A stretch of 64,000 nucleotides of DNA from Sporothrix humicola (GCA_021396245.1 WNYE01000084.1:122380-186379); one strand, 5' to 3'. Counted from the stretch's first letter, positions 53,270 to 64,000 are shown. Program-made: numbers and translations. The notes: generated from the letters alone by a model not told the origin.

Positions 53270-56200
53270 TTACTGCTCACCGGTGGTGTCCTCGACCGGA
53301 GGGCACGTGCAGAAGAGGTTCAGATCGCCGTAGGCTACAAAGGTTAGCGGTGGACAAAACAGAACTGAATGGAGGGAGTGGGGACTTACTGTCATCGACA
53401 CGGGCAACGGCGGGCCAGAACTTCTTCTCGCGCAGCCAGTGCAGCGGGTACGCGGCCTGCTCGCGCGTGTAGGGGCGGTCCCATGTCTTGTCGGCGCTGT
53501 CGCCGATGACGTCGTGCACGGGGTGCGGCGCCATCTTGAGGACGTTGCCCTCGCGGGGCGCGCGGCCCTCCTCGATGGCGCGGATCTCCTCGCGGATGCC
53601 GACCAAAGCATCGACAAAGCGGTCGAGCTCGGCCTGGCTCTCGCTCTCGGTGGGCTCGATCATGAGCGTGTTGGCGACGGGCCAGCTCATGGTGGGCGCG
53701 TGGAAGCCGTAGTCCTGCAGGCGCTTGGCAATGTCAATGGCCTCGACGCCTGCCGACTCGCGGAAGGGGCGGACATCCAAAATAAACTCGTGCGCGCAGC
53801 GGCCGTGCTCGTTGGTGTAGAGGATCTGGTAGTGGGGGCTGAGGCGGCTCAGCAAATAGTTGGCGTTGAGCAGGGTCATCTTGGTGGCCTCCTTGAGGCC
53901 GTCGGCGCCCATCAGCAGGTTGTAGGCCCAGCTGATGGGCAGGATGCTGGCGCTGCCAAAGGGCGCGCTGCTGACAGGAGGAAAGGCCTGGCGGTCGCCG
54001 TCGGCGGCAAAGTACTCGGACTCGGGCGGCAGGGTCTTCTCGAGGTGCTCCTTGACGCAAATGGGGCCCATGCCCGGGCCACCGCCACCGTGGGGGATAC
54101 AAAAGGTCTTGTGGAGGTTCAGGTGGCACACGTCGGCGCCGATCTCGCCAGGCGAGCACAGGCCTATCTGGGCGTTCATGTTGGCGCCGTCCATGTAGAC
54201 CTGGCCGCCGTGCTCGTGCACAAGCTCGCAGGCGCGGCGGACACCGGGCTCAAAGACACCGAAAGTGCTAGGGTAGGTGACCATGAAGGCAGACAGGCGG
54301 TCGGCGTACTTCTTGCATTTGTCCTCTAGATCAGCCAGGTCCAGGTTGCCCGTCTTGGCGTCGCAGCGGATGGGGACAACCGACATGCCGGCCATGGCAG
54401 CCGAGGCGGGGTTGGTGCCGTGGGCCGACACGGGGATCAGGCAAATATCGCGCTTGGTGTCGCCGCGGAGCTCGTGGTACCGGCGAATGGCGCGCAGACC
54501 GGCAAACTCGCCCTGGGCACCCGAGTTGGGCTGCAGAGAGACAGCATCCATGCCGGTAATGTCTCGGAGCTGGTCCGTCAGGCTGGCAAGGATGCGCTTG
54601 TAGCCAGTGGCCTGGTCGCGCGGCACGTAGGGATGCAGCTGGGAGAAGCCGGGCATGCGCAGGGTGGCCATCTCGACGGAGCCGTTCAGCTTCATGGTGC
54701 AGGAGCCGAGCGGGATCATAGAGTGGACGAGCGACAGGTCCTTGGACTGCAGGTGGTAGATGTAGCGGAGCATCTCGGTCTCGGAGTGGTGGGTGTTGAA
54801 GACGGGGTGGGTCAGGTACTTGGAGGTACGGCGGAACTCGTCAGGGATGGCGGTCTGGGTGATGGCGCCGGCCTCGACCTCCTTGAGCAGGCTCTGGAGG
54901 AACGACTCGAGGCTCTCGGCAGTGGAGGCGCCGCTGATGGCAGGGGCAGCCTCGTAGAAGGCGCCAATGACGGCCAGCAGGTCCTCGTGGGTCTTGGCCT
55001 CGTCGTTGCTGATGCCGACCTCGTTGTCGTTGAGCTTGCGCAGATTGATGCCGCGGTCCAGAGCAGCCTGCAGCAAGACGTCGGCCTTGCCGGCAGGGGT
55101 CTTGACGACAAAGGTGTCAAAGAGCGAGTTGGTGGCCTTGACCTCGAGGCCAAGCTGGGAAGCAGCGCGCTCGAGGATGCGGGTGCCGGTCATGATGCGC
55201 TCGGCAATGGCGCGCAGACCCTCGGGACCGTGGTAGATGGAGTAGAGGGCAGACATGTTGGCGAGCAGAGCCTGGGCCGTGCAGACGTTGCTGGTGGCCT
55301 TTTCGCGGCGAATGTGCTGCTCACGGGTCTGGAGTGACAGGCGGAGGGCGCGGTTGCCGAGACGGTCCTTGGAGACACCAATCAGGCGGCCGGGCATCTT
55401 GCGCTTGTACTTGTCGGCGACGGCAAAGAAGGCGGCGTGCGGGCCACCAAAGCCCATGGGCACACCCAGGCGCTGGGCGCTGCCAAAGGCAATGTCGGCA
55501 CCCCACTCGCCGGGCGGCGTGAGCACCGTCAGAGCCAGCAGATCGGTTGCGCAGCTCAGCAGAGCGCCCTGCTTGTGCACCTGGGCAGACAGATCGCGGA
55601 AGTTCTCCACGCCGCCCTCGGTGTTGGGGTACTGGACGAGCACACCCACAAGGTCCTCGCCGAGCTTCTCAAGCGTCTCGGGGAAGCCAGCGGCCGTCAC
55701 GTCGTCGGTGACAACCTTGATGCCGAAGCCGTCGGCGCGGCCACGCAGAACAGCTAGAGTCTGGGGGTGCACCAGGTGGGACACAACAAAAGTCTTTCCT
55801 GGGCGGCGGGCGCGCGAGGCAGAAAGCATGTTCATCGACAGAGTCATGGCCTCGGCGGCAGCCGTGCCCTCGTCGAGCAGACTGGCGTTGGCAATGGGCA
55901 GGGCCGTCAGGTCGGTGACGACGGTCTGGAAGTTGAGGAGGGACTCGAGGCGGCCCTGGCTGATCTCGGGCTGGTAGGGGGTGTAGCTGGTGTACCAGGC
56001 GGGGTTCTCGAGCACGTTGACCTTGATGACCTCTGGTACAAGCGTGTCGTAGTAGCCGGCGCCGATGAAGCTCTTGGTCTTGGTGTCGTTCTCGGACGAG
56101 ACGGCCTCGGCGTACGACTTGACCGTGTGCTCGGCCAGGGGCTCGTTGACGGCACGCGTAACGGGGTCATCGTGTGCGGACTGGGCCTTGGGGAACAGCG

Positions 56201-56567
56201 GGTGCTCCGTCAGGATGTCGGCGGGGACAACCTGGGCAACAAACTCGTCGAGGCTCTTTGCGGGCGGCGAGAGCGCCTTGAGCATCACGTCGGTCTCGCT
56301 CTGGTCCGGGCCAATGTGGCGGCGCTGGAAGGTGTCGAGGGCCTGGTACTTCTTGGCAAATGCGCTGGAAGTGGCCCACGAGACGGCAGCCGAGCTCGAC
56401 GAGGAGCTCGACACGCTACGGACGCATTGCCGGCATGCCCATTTCGTCGAAGAAAGTGCAGAAGAAGAAGTGGCAGACGAGGGAGCCGGGGTTGCAAGTC
56501 TGGAGCCTGCCCGTGCGAGGCGGCTGGGGTGTAAGTGCCGCGAAGCGGCAAGTCCCCGACTCAGCAT
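53270..56567 (-). CDS. GCV2: Glycine dehydrogenase (decarboxylating), P protein of the glycine cleavage system
   Basis: Exons (minus strand) are 56567-53390 and 53334-53270; the 55-nt intron has GTAAGT and TGTAG, and the protein is 1080 residues. The N-terminus is a Arg/Ser/Ala-rich mitochondrial presequence (MLSRGLAASRHLHPSRLARAG). Mature sequence starts near FQRRHIGPDQSETDVMLKAL. The PLP lysine is at about residue 820 in HLNLHKTFCIPHGGGGPG. Other marks are MIPLGSCTMKLN and QPNSGAQGEFAGL. The enzyme decarboxylates glycine and passes the aminomethyl group to lipoyl-H protein in the mitochondrial matrix. The second exon restores the conserved C-terminus YGDLNLFCTCPPVE; reading through the intron would replace it. 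Length is normal for eukaryotic P protein (about 1000-1080). Confidence 0.97.
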
Positions 56568-58927
56568 TGTGCTGCTGTAAGTGGTGGTATGCGGGCGGTG
56601 CGCGACAGGTCGTGAGGGGAGGGGCAGAGAAAATTGGAGTAGACGCGCTCTGGCAGGGGGTGGAAGAGGTGAACGAAAGGAAAGGTGAAGCTCAAGATGT
56701 GATCACCAGAAGAGAAGATACAAGAAAAAAGGAAGGAGGGAGTAAAAAAGGAAAGAGATGGAGGGGAAAAGGGAAGGAGCAAGTCATAGAGGACTGCGAC
56801 CGCCAAAACAGCAGGAGCCACCGAGATAAAAGATAAAAAAAAATATTATCAGGGTGTAGTAGAATTGTGGAGGCGGAAAGAATCGGCCAAGGACTAAAGA
56901 TTGGAGAAACTAAGGAAGGGGTAAAAAGAAAAAGAACACCAGGGACTGGACTGGACTGGTCGACTATGACATGTGCTAGCACTGATTCGCCACTCTTTGA
57001 CAAAGTCGCCGTCTCGACGTGTTGGACGGACAAAAACTACGGTCAGGTACAGGGCTTTGAGTTAAATGCCAGCGAGAATCGGCGGCTGTTGGTCATATTA
57101 GACTGAGATGGCCATAAGAGGGAAGAGCACAGCATAGGAACGTGATCATGGCGACGATGCCGGAGAGGGAAGGAGACAGCGGACCAGGGAGGAGACGGTG
57201 AGAGCAGGCACGACCAAGAGCATTTGGGCAGGCACTACCTGCGCTCATGACCCAATAGCTAGGAATAAATTAGCAATGGAAACCGGAAGGAGCAGAAAGG
57301 ACGTAAAAAAGCCAGAGAACGCAGCGAAACAACAACATAAAATGGGCAGTTGCGGCGCGTCGCATTCCACAAACAGCAGGCGCAGGCGATGGCGAGAATA
57401 TCGGCGCGCAGGCCATTGCTGAGTGTGCTCTGCTCTTCCTTCGTCCTTGGCTAGAATGACACACGAAAACGCAAAAGCCCAACGATTGGGAAAATGCAGG
57501 GCTTCAGGGACGGTGTATCACCTTCAATTCGGTGCTCCGCCAGATAAGAGCCGCCAGCCGCCCATCCACCTCTGTATGTCCTTGATAATGAAAATGCGAA
57601 AATGTGAGTTGCGGGGAGCAGCGGGCCTCCTACTCGCTGGCTCCTTCCACTTTGGTTCACATTCTCACCGGTTCCCAGTACCTCTTACATTATGATAACT
57701 GCCGCCTGCCCCTCGTTTTCATTTCCAGGTTCTTTCCTGTTCTCGCAGTATTTCTCTACACGGCCTTTTAAGAATCCCCTCACTTTAATTCTTCCATATT
57801 TTCAATTCTCTCTCGTGTCATAGTTTTCAATTTTCACTTCATGTCGTAACTCAACATGTCCTGCCTCTAAAATCTAAAATCTGTCCCCACACGTCCCCAA
57901 CTAACTGGGTCGCCCTGGGCCAGACCGATGCGTCTCTTATCCCCATCAGCAGTTATTTCCTAAAACGGCATTTTTACTCCAAGCAGCAAGTGGTCAGGTC
58001 GTGCTCCGGCTATTCTCGGACGGCTTAGCGGCTTGCAAGGTCCCTCGGGTCGCTAGCACCTTGAGACGCTGTAGGACAGTGCATTTGGCACACCAAATGC
58101 ATTGGCCAATCAGGTGCTAGATTCCCCCGCCACACCAGAGCGATGCTGTGGCGATAGAAAGCTGGTGGAAGAATGACTCGCAAGGCTGAGGCTTTGGTAA
58201 CCTTTTGGTGAGCATTTGAGGTGCAATCCAGACGGTTTGTAAAATTTAATCAGATTTGACAGCTATATGCTAGATAATGTTAAGAAGTAGAAAGTAAATT
58301 TGACCAAACATACCACTAGATCTGACGAGACTTTCTTCCCAAGGTTGAGAAGACGAGGCTCCGCGAGTCTCTCGGTGCAATTCTTCTCGCATGGATGGAA
58401 TACTACATCGACCATTGCCAGCAGTTGATATTGCAAGCAAATAAGATGAAGAAAGACATCAGGCTGCTCTGGCATTCAGAGATTGTCCTTACGAATGAAA
58501 AGCATGCTAGAGAAACTGTAATGAAAAGACAGAAGCATAGGGCAAAGGCAAAGACCTTCTGAGTAAATCAAGTAACACTATCGTAGGTTATATAAGATAA
58601 CCAATATATATATTTCTTCCGTAACTTGACGTTTTGTTTATGAGAGTTGTGAGTTCGAGTATCACAGAAGCATTTGGCGAGGCTTTGTGTGGAGTTGCGC
58701 GGCTGTTCGACCCAGCACGGACTAAAGAGGCGGAGGACCCACAATAAAATTCGCAGGCGAACCTCGATTGGCGGGACACGGCGGGACACACCAACCAAAA
58801 CCTTGCGCCAGCGAAAAATCTGGTAGTGAAGACGTCAGAAGCACGACGACGAAAACACACGACCTCATACTTCACGACCTCTCACCACGACAACCCCCTC
58901 ATCACACCCTACCACCACACAGTCAAT
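56568..58927. promoter_or_regulatory. Divergent region GCV2 / TOM5
   Basis: These 2.4 kb are purine-rich near 56640-56840 (GCV2 leader, minus strand) and otherwise of mixed composition. An exon-like open frame at 58326-58559 is listed separately. No other feature is supported. Confidence 0.5.
58326..58559 (+). other. Exon-like open frame, unassigned
   Basis: Between two stops lies a 77-codon frame with protein-like, Lys-rich and helical character: LRESLGAILLAWMEYYIDHC, NKMKKDIRLLWHSEI and ETVMKRQKHRAKAKTF before the stop. The first ATG is internal (58395). It may be the last exon of a decayed or unrecognised gene; a pyrimidine tract and CCAAG/G acceptor-like site sit at its start. I know no matching family. 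Chance is also possible. Confidence 0.25.
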
Positions 58928-59203
58928 ATGTTCGCAGCACGTATGTAGTCGCCGTCACCGATTGCCCATTACCCATTATCCGTCGCATTGCGCCCGCTAA
59001 CAGGACAGCCCCCAAGTACTCTGACGAGGACATCCGCCGCGGCGAGGAGGAGGCCAGCAGCACGGTCCGGTCATTTATTGTCGCGTCCGTGTTCATGTAC
59101 CTTTGTAAGTCATGGTGTGCGTTGTCAGGTGTTAGATACAGAGTGAGCTCCTGCTAACTTGCCAGCCCCCTTTGCCGTCGAGTCGATCTGGAAGCTGCTG
59201 TAA
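58928..59203 (+). CDS. TOM5: Mitochondrial import receptor subunit Tom5
   Basis: Exons are 58928-58940, 59009-59104 and 59166-59203, giving 48 residues. Both introns have GTATGT or GTAAGT donors, CTAAC branch points and CAG acceptors. The protein has an acidic cytosolic head (PPKYSDEDIRRGEEEASS) and a single C-terminal membrane segment, VRSFIVASVFMYLSPFAVES, ending in IWKLL. This matches Tom5 layout and length; yeast Tom5 has 50 residues with a similar SP turn in the membrane segment. Tom5 helps pass preproteins through the TOM complex at the outer membrane. Exon 1 is only 13 nt. The gene is too short for usual ORF calling, and the call rests on splice logic plus family resemblance. It is divergent from GCV2. 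Confidence 0.8.
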
Positions 59204-59804
59204 ATTTCGGCATCGCCAATCCACAGATTCAATACGATGAAGCTTGCGAGAGTCGGCAGTTATGGCGGCAGGCGTTGAGAGTCTCTTTTGAACGCACCTA
59301 GCCATCGGCAGTCCGTTTATGCAACGAAGACGGCCAGCCTTGCCCAAGCCTCCGACTCTCTGACGACACCATGTACGATACTTATAACGCCCAAGAAAAC
59401 GACACAAACACAACATATGCAAACATATACGAAAAATGGGAAACTAGATTGGGATATGGCCTAGGCGGTCATGGCCATAGTGAGGCAGTCAGGCTACGAT
59501 ATTGATAGACAGCCCACATGCGATAGGATAACAAAATAAAGAAATTCTCTCTTCAATCACGGCATATATGCGCATCAGTTGCTAATATCATTTGTGAAGA
59601 CCATGCGTGCCATGAAACAAAAACGTGTAGATTCTCCAAGTATAATACAGATGGGTTCCCAGACGAAAACATGAAAACATAAGAAATGAAATGAAATATT
59701 ATGAAATGCAAAAGCACAAGACGCAGGCCATGGCCGCATCTCCAGTCAACGCTTCTCCAAACCTGCCTCCATTTTATCTCATTGCCTACTCCCGGTACGT
59801 ACGC
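59204..59804. other. Convergent 3' interval TOM5 / NUP57
   Basis: The 600 bases are AT-rich in the second half (59500-59700), and no gene is seen. Confidence 0.5.
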
Positions 59805-61111
59805 CTAGTTGGCATACTTTTGCTCCTTCTGCCATGCGTCAAAGTCGGAGTTGATCTGGTCAACCTCCTTCTTGAGGTGCTGCAGCTGCTTCTCGTAGTC
59901 CTCGACGATCTGTACTGTTAGTGTGTGAATAACAAAAGAATAAGACGTGTGTGTGCTCACCTTCTTAGCCTTGGCCTCAATGTCCTCGCCCAGACCCTCC
60001 TCCTCCTTGATCCCGCGCTTGTTGACCTCGACGCGCAGCGCGTCCGCATAGTTGCGCAGCACAATCAGGCGGCTCCAGAGCTCCTCCATGCGCGCGGAGA
60101 GGGCCGGGTCCTGCATGGTCTTTTCGAGCGCGGCCAGCTTTTGCTTGAGGTCGTCCTCGTCGCCCGACAGCGCGTAGCCGCGGTTGCGCAGGACCTGCGT
60201 CTTGGCGGCCAAGGCCAGGCAGCGCTTGCTCAGCTCGTTGTGGCGGCGGCGGGCGGCCAGGGCGCGCACGCTGGTCTGCAGGTCGTGCTGCGACAGGATG
60301 GCGTCGAGCTTGGTGTTGATTTCGTGGAGACCCGCATTGAAGGTGGCGACGGTGCGGCGCTGGAGCTGGAGGCGGGTGGCCAGCCCCTCGAAGCCGGTGC
60401 ACAGGACGGGCAGGTAGCCGGGCGCCGGCTTGTTCTGGAGGGCCTCCTCCCACTCGCGGGGGTTCTCGTGGGCCTGGGGCTGGAAAAAGGGGACGCGGTT
60501 CTCGTCGACCTTGTTGTAAAAGTACTCCTTGAAGACGGTGTTTGGGTTGTCGGGCTTCCACTTGCCAATGAGCGTGGCGATCTGGTCGGGGATGGGTTTT
60601 TCGACTACAAAGTCAGTATGCGTAGCAGATAGATGGGGAGCTCTCACTTTGACTTACGAGGAGCTACTGGCTGCCCTGGCTGCCATACGGATGTGCCCCA
60701 GAGACTTGACTGCATTTGCTGCTGCTGCTGCTGCTGTTGTTGCTGTTGCTGCTGGAGAAGCTGCTGCTGTTGGAGCTGTTGTTGTTGCTGCTGCTGCTGG
60801 GCTGTCTGGCCAAACGCAGAGCCGCCAAACAAGCTCGATCCGAATCCTGTCTGCTGCTGCTGCTGCTGCTGTTGAGGCTGGGCTGTCGATGCACCGAACA
60901 AGCCGCCCGTTGCCGGCTGCTGCTGTGTCGTAGATGCACCAAATAGGCCTCCCGTCGCCGCTGGCTGCTGCTGCTGTGCCGTCTGTGTCGAAGCTCCAAA
61001 GAGACCGCCCGTCTGTGCTTGCGGCTGGGCCTGGCCAAAGGGCGATGCGGCGGCCGTCGTGGTGCTGCCGAACAGGCCGCCTGTCGCGGGCTTTGCACCG
61101 AACAGCGACAT
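59805..61111 (-). CDS. NUP57: GLFG nucleoporin Nup57/Nup54
   Basis: Exons (minus strand) are 61111-60658, 60604-59961 and 59909-59805 (introns 53 and 51 nt), giving 400 residues. The first 130 residues hold GLFG units (GGLFGSTTT, GGLFGAST and others) and long Gln tracts encoded by CAG runs, forming the phenylalanine-glycine mesh of the pore. From IPDQIATLIGKWKPDNPNTVF on, the Nup54 domain begins, followed by coiled-coil segments (ALRVEVNKRGIKEEEGLGED, VEDYEKQLQHLKKEVDQINSD). The protein sits in the central Nsp1-Nup49-Nup57 channel complex. Exon joins restore APLEKPIPDQ and AKKIVEDYEK. The Gln repeats are likely length-polymorphic. It is divergent from NDUFA8 and shares a 680-bp promoter with it. 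Confidence 0.93.
60700..60880. repeat. CAG/CTG trinucleotide-rich tract inside NUP57
   Basis: On the plus strand it reads as CTG/TTG runs, coding for long Gln blocks interrupted by Leu. It is a probable length-variable microsatellite inside the coding region. Confidence 0.85.
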
Positions 61112-61791
61112 TGTGAGGGTGTGTGTGCACTGTTATGTGTCTGAGTGATTAAAGTGTGAGGAAGTCGTCGTATCGTATCGACGAATCGTCGAAACAAACA
61201 GAGTCGTTGCCCCGTCGTCGCGTCAACAAAACACGGAGTGTCTTGCTCGCGTCGACAAAAGGGGTCAGCAATTCGAGTTTGTCAAATAATCGCTCAGTCG
61301 CTGGAGATGAAGTTCAGATCAAGATGGTCGTTGTATTGTTTGGACGTCGTGTGTGGCTGGACGCGATAGCTTGACACCTGCTTCAGACCAAAGTTACTGC
61401 AAAAATAAATTTAGGGCGGGCAGGCGCGGCCAGGCACAAGGCACGCTTTCCTCACAGGTGAGAGCTCCAGCCTAGCGCGATTTGATTGGCTGTTCACCGC
61501 TTGGTTGACTCGGTGTGGGGCCAGCCAATCAGCGCACGTAATTGGGTGCTGACCCGTCGCCGGACTGGTTTTGGCTGGTGGTTCACCGTGAGAGGCCTGG
61601 GAAGAGGGAAATGCGGGCCAAAAAAAGCCGGAGCTTTTGCACTGCCAAAAATCCGTCCTTCCGAACCACATCCACGACGACACGAAGACACGACGACACC
61701 CCCTCACGTCGACACACACGACACGACGACGTCCATTCGCCGTTTTTTCAATTGATTAGACTTTTCACCGGCCACCGCCCCAGCCGCCAAC
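61112..61791. promoter_or_regulatory. Divergent promoter NUP57 / NDUFA8
   Basis: This 680-bp shared region contains the CCAAT pair and a CACGACGACAC-rich leader (61670-61735) before NDUFA8. No gene is seen. Confidence 0.5.
61484..61530. promoter_or_regulatory. Pair of oppositely oriented CCAAT boxes, NUP57/NDUFA8 promoter
   Basis: GATTGGCTG (61484-61492) and CAGCCAATC (61522-61530) are exact 9-bp inverses 29 bases apart. Each contains a CCAAT pentamer, in opposite directions. CCAAT is bound by the Hap/NF-Y complex in fungi, which controls respiratory genes. The pair lies about 260 bases before the complex I subunit start and about 370 bases before the NUP57 start. Confidence 0.6.
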
Positions 61792-62505
61792 ATGTCCGGC
61801 CGGGTACCTCAGTACGTCCTCCTTCGACCCGATCCCGATCACGACCCCGATGCCCGGTATCGAGGCTCCGCCACCGCTTGCAATTGATGCCTTCGAAATC
61901 ATTGATAGACACATCCGCTAACAGTCCAGGTTTAACCAGCACGTCCTGGTCGACACCACCCCGCTGCCCGACTCCATCCCCAAGGTCCGCGAGATTGGCG
62001 CCAGCTCGGCCCCTCTGCTGTCGGCGTCCTTTTTCATCGGCGCCCGCTGCCAGCCGTACAATGACGACTACATGCAATGCAAGAACGACAACCCCGGCCG
62101 CGGCGAGTTTGAGTGCCTCAAGGAGGGCCGGCGGGTGACGCGGTGTGCGCGCAGCGTCATTGACGACATCAACAAGCACTGCCTCGTGTCCTTCCGCCAG
62201 CACTGGCAGTGCCTCGAGAACAACAACCAGCAGCTGTGGCAGTGCCGGCCAGACGAGTGGAAGCTCAACAAGTGTGTTTTTGATAACCTAGTACGTTGCG
62301 TAGCATCCAGATGGTACCCTCCACACTATTCTAAATACTAACATCCGACGTGTAGAACCTCGAGAAGAAGATCCCCGACGCGGCCAAGGGCACGCCGATC
62401 CACCTGCGCGAAAAGCAAATCTACGCACACTACAACCTGCCCGGCAAGGTGTTTGTGCCACCCAAGAGCGAGGATGCGGCACCCGCCTCGGCGCCGTCGT
62501 CTTAA
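61792..62505 (+). CDS. NDUFA8: NADH:ubiquinone oxidoreductase subunit NDUFA8 (PGIV, about 20 kDa)
   Basis: Exons are 61792-61811, 61930-62290 and 62356-62505 (introns 118 and 65 nt, both with GTACGT donors), giving 176 residues. It carries four CX9C motifs: CQPYNDDYMQC, CLKEGRRVTRC, CLVSFRQHWQC and CRPDEWKLNKC. This is the double-CHCH arrangement of NDUFA8, which is oxidised by Mia40 in the intermembrane space and attached to the membrane arm of complex I. The N-terminus MSGRVPQFNQHVLVDTTPLP and the C-terminal NLEKKIPDAAKGTPIHLREKQIY fit fungal homologues (for example IPDAAKGTPIH). Exon 1 has 20 nt and splits the Gln codon. There is no presequence, as expected for Mia40 substrates. Confidence 0.94.
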
Positions 62506-63880
62506 GCATGGCATACGGAAGTCTTTTATGCGAGGAGAGAGATATTGATGCATTGGGCAGACGAGACACAGGACAACATCGACTGTGGTCTCTTCTTTCC
62601 CGGATACGTCGTCAGCCCTCGAGGTGGACGGAGTCACACCGACGGCGTGATGTGGTGCCAGAGCAAACCATTTTGTGTATATATGTAGGCTAATCCAAAA
62701 AAGCAATACCAACAAAAAAAAGTTACATCAAGCAAGCACGGACGATGGAGATGAATGATGCGACAAGCCTTGGGGTGCTATAGTCTAGACTCAGTTTGAT
62801 GCCACGGACTTGTATCAGACTGGAAGGTTATCGTAACAGCGACCTGATCCACGAACACCGACTACTTCAGATGTAGATACATTGCCGCGCGTCACTCTAT
62901 CACCCGTAGCGCATACCGACAGTCCCAGATGCTCACGAATATGTATTCTTTGTGATATCTCCACGGACGCCATGTCTTTGGAACAGAACAAGGTATACAC
63001 CGTTCAGGCGTGACGCTGCTTTGAGGACCCTGGTGACGTGTATGTGCTCACGAGATGTCCAACATCAAGGCAGGCCTACCGAAAAGGCGGTCGTGTGATT
63101 GTGCATCCGCTACTCCTCTGATTCTGAATTGGACTGCCAAACCGATTCTCGGTACTCGGCTGCCGCGTCATGGTTGGAGGTGTCTTGAATTCGGGCAGCT
63201 GCGACCATGAATTTTTTTGCATTTCTCTCCGTCACCAACAATCAACCGACTTCTCCAACAACGACCTTCCATCCGGCTCATCGTCATGTTCGGAACAACC
63301 ACGCGGTCAGGAAGATCACAACATACAATGATATCCAAGACAGTCTCGCTAAAGCCCTACCACTTTTCTGGTCAACAGAGTCACTGGTGCTTCTAGGACT
63401 TGATATCAGCACAAGGAATCTTTCTACAGTGCAATCTTGAGAGTTCCAGAGCACAAGACAGAGACATCGTAAAGACAGCATGCGCATATTTGTCTCAGTG
63501 CGAGGCGAGATGGCAGGTGTCCTCAGTCTCCCACGCCTCAAGAAAGAGCAGAGCACGTTTGCATCTTAAACGAGACATCGCATCGGCGTGAGCAGGCGAG
63601 AGTCTGTTTCAAACACAGAGATCCCCTGTTGTTTTATCAACTCCTGTCAGATTTTCTATTTTCAAATCTTCAGCTCGTCTCGAACTTCAAAATGTGTATT
63701 CCCTCATGGCTGTTTTTGTAAAGATATTAGAGTTTGTCGTTGATATTCTATTAGGCCCTAGATTATGAAAGATTAAGCTATTGGGGTTATATTAAAATAA
63801 CAATTATTTTTCTGTGTTTTACTTACAAATATTGATGTATTGTCTCGCTTTTTATTTTCTGTTTGTATTTTTTCAGGAAC
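62506..63880. other. Terminal interval without a clear gene
   Basis: The 1.4 kb has no supported gene. On the minus strand, a 90-residue frame (63556-63284) ends with a membrane-like segment (LARLSWISLYVVIFLTAWLF), and another piece around 63200-63110 reads HDAAAEYRESVWQSNSESEE before a stop. They might be exons of one decayed or spliced gene entering from the right, but I cannot join them. Confidence 0.35.
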
Positions 63881-63881
63881 G

Positions 63882-63919
<38 letters not shown>

Positions 63920-64000
63920 TAAAACAAAAAAAAAAAAAAAAAAACACACAACAAAAAAGCAAAAAAAGGACAAACCGCGGAAAAGCGGCCGACGGAGGGG
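63881..64000. repeat. A-homopolymer tracts at the window end
   Basis: There are 35 consecutive A residues at 63882-63916, then GGGTAAAAC, then 19 more A residues, then an A-rich tail ending in GCGGCCGACGGAGGGG. Nothing similar occurs elsewhere. It is either a true poly-A stretch (for example a retroelement tail) or an assembly or library artefact. Confidence 0.7.

Noticed and set aside
53439..55337. Two long plus-strand ORFs opposite GCV2
   Set aside because: They are antisense shadows of a highly conserved P-protein gene.
58640..58670. GTGAGTTCGAGTATCAC resembling a tRNA T-arm
   Set aside because: No matching acceptor stem, D-arm or A box lies at the right distance upstream, so it is not a tRNA gene.
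60633..60875. Cys-rich ORF and poly-Leu/Ala ORFs opposite NUP57
   Set aside because: They are frame shadows of the CAG repeat that codes for poly-Gln in the nucleoporin.

Overview
The window is nuclear DNA of a filamentous ascomycete (Pezizomycotina). The protein families fit Sordariomycetes best, and Ophiostomatales-like fungi are possible, but I cannot name a genus from the sequence. Supporting signs are short GT-AG introns (48-450 nt) with CTAAC-type branch points, fungal-specific families (Tri12-type MFS pump, fungal HNH protein, DUF4246, EthD protein, GLFG nucleoporin), GC-rich third codon positions, and one extremely AT-rich block that looks like repeat-induced point mutation (RIP). I support 19 protein genes, two pseudogenes and one short gene fragment, plus a few weak ORFs. 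There are no convincing tRNA, rRNA or CRISPR features.

0-23.8 kb: the 3' end of an allantoate-permease-type transporter, GPI10 (GPI-anchor mannosyltransferase III), ornithine aminotransferase, about 8.7 kb without a clear gene, the autophagy kinase ATG1 behind a long pyrimidine-rich leader, a zeta-toxin-fold kinase, and a membrane-anchored histidine-acid phosphatase of the phytase type.

23.8-40.4 kb: an accessory-looking stretch. It opens with an AT-rich transposon relic. It then holds a salicylate-hydroxylase-like FAD monooxygenase divergent from an alpha/beta hydrolase, a fungal HNH protein, a broken DUF4246 gene, an EthD-domain protein divergent from a Tri12-type MFS pump, a phosphotransferase-like (APH) gene with a decayed partial copy 9 kb away, and a broken acyl-protein-thioesterase-like gene. 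Monooxygenase, hydrolase, EthD protein and exporter could form a small catabolic or detoxification set. That is inference.

40.4-64 kb: housekeeping genes again. These are dynein light intermediate chain, then about 6.5 kb that is nearly gene-free, then a run rich in mitochondrial functions: NAXE, MRPS16, glycine decarboxylase P protein, TOM5, nucleoporin NUP57 and complex I subunit NDUFA8. Several pairs are divergent (GPI10/OAT, NAXE/MRPS16, GCV2/TOM5, NUP57/NDUFA8). The last 120 bases are A-tracts that may be an assembly edge.

Exons were placed by hand from reading frame, splice consensus and family conservation. Small genes rebuilt this way are NAXE (7 exons), TOM5 (3), NDUFA8 (3), MRPS16 (2), NUP57 (3) and EthD (2).
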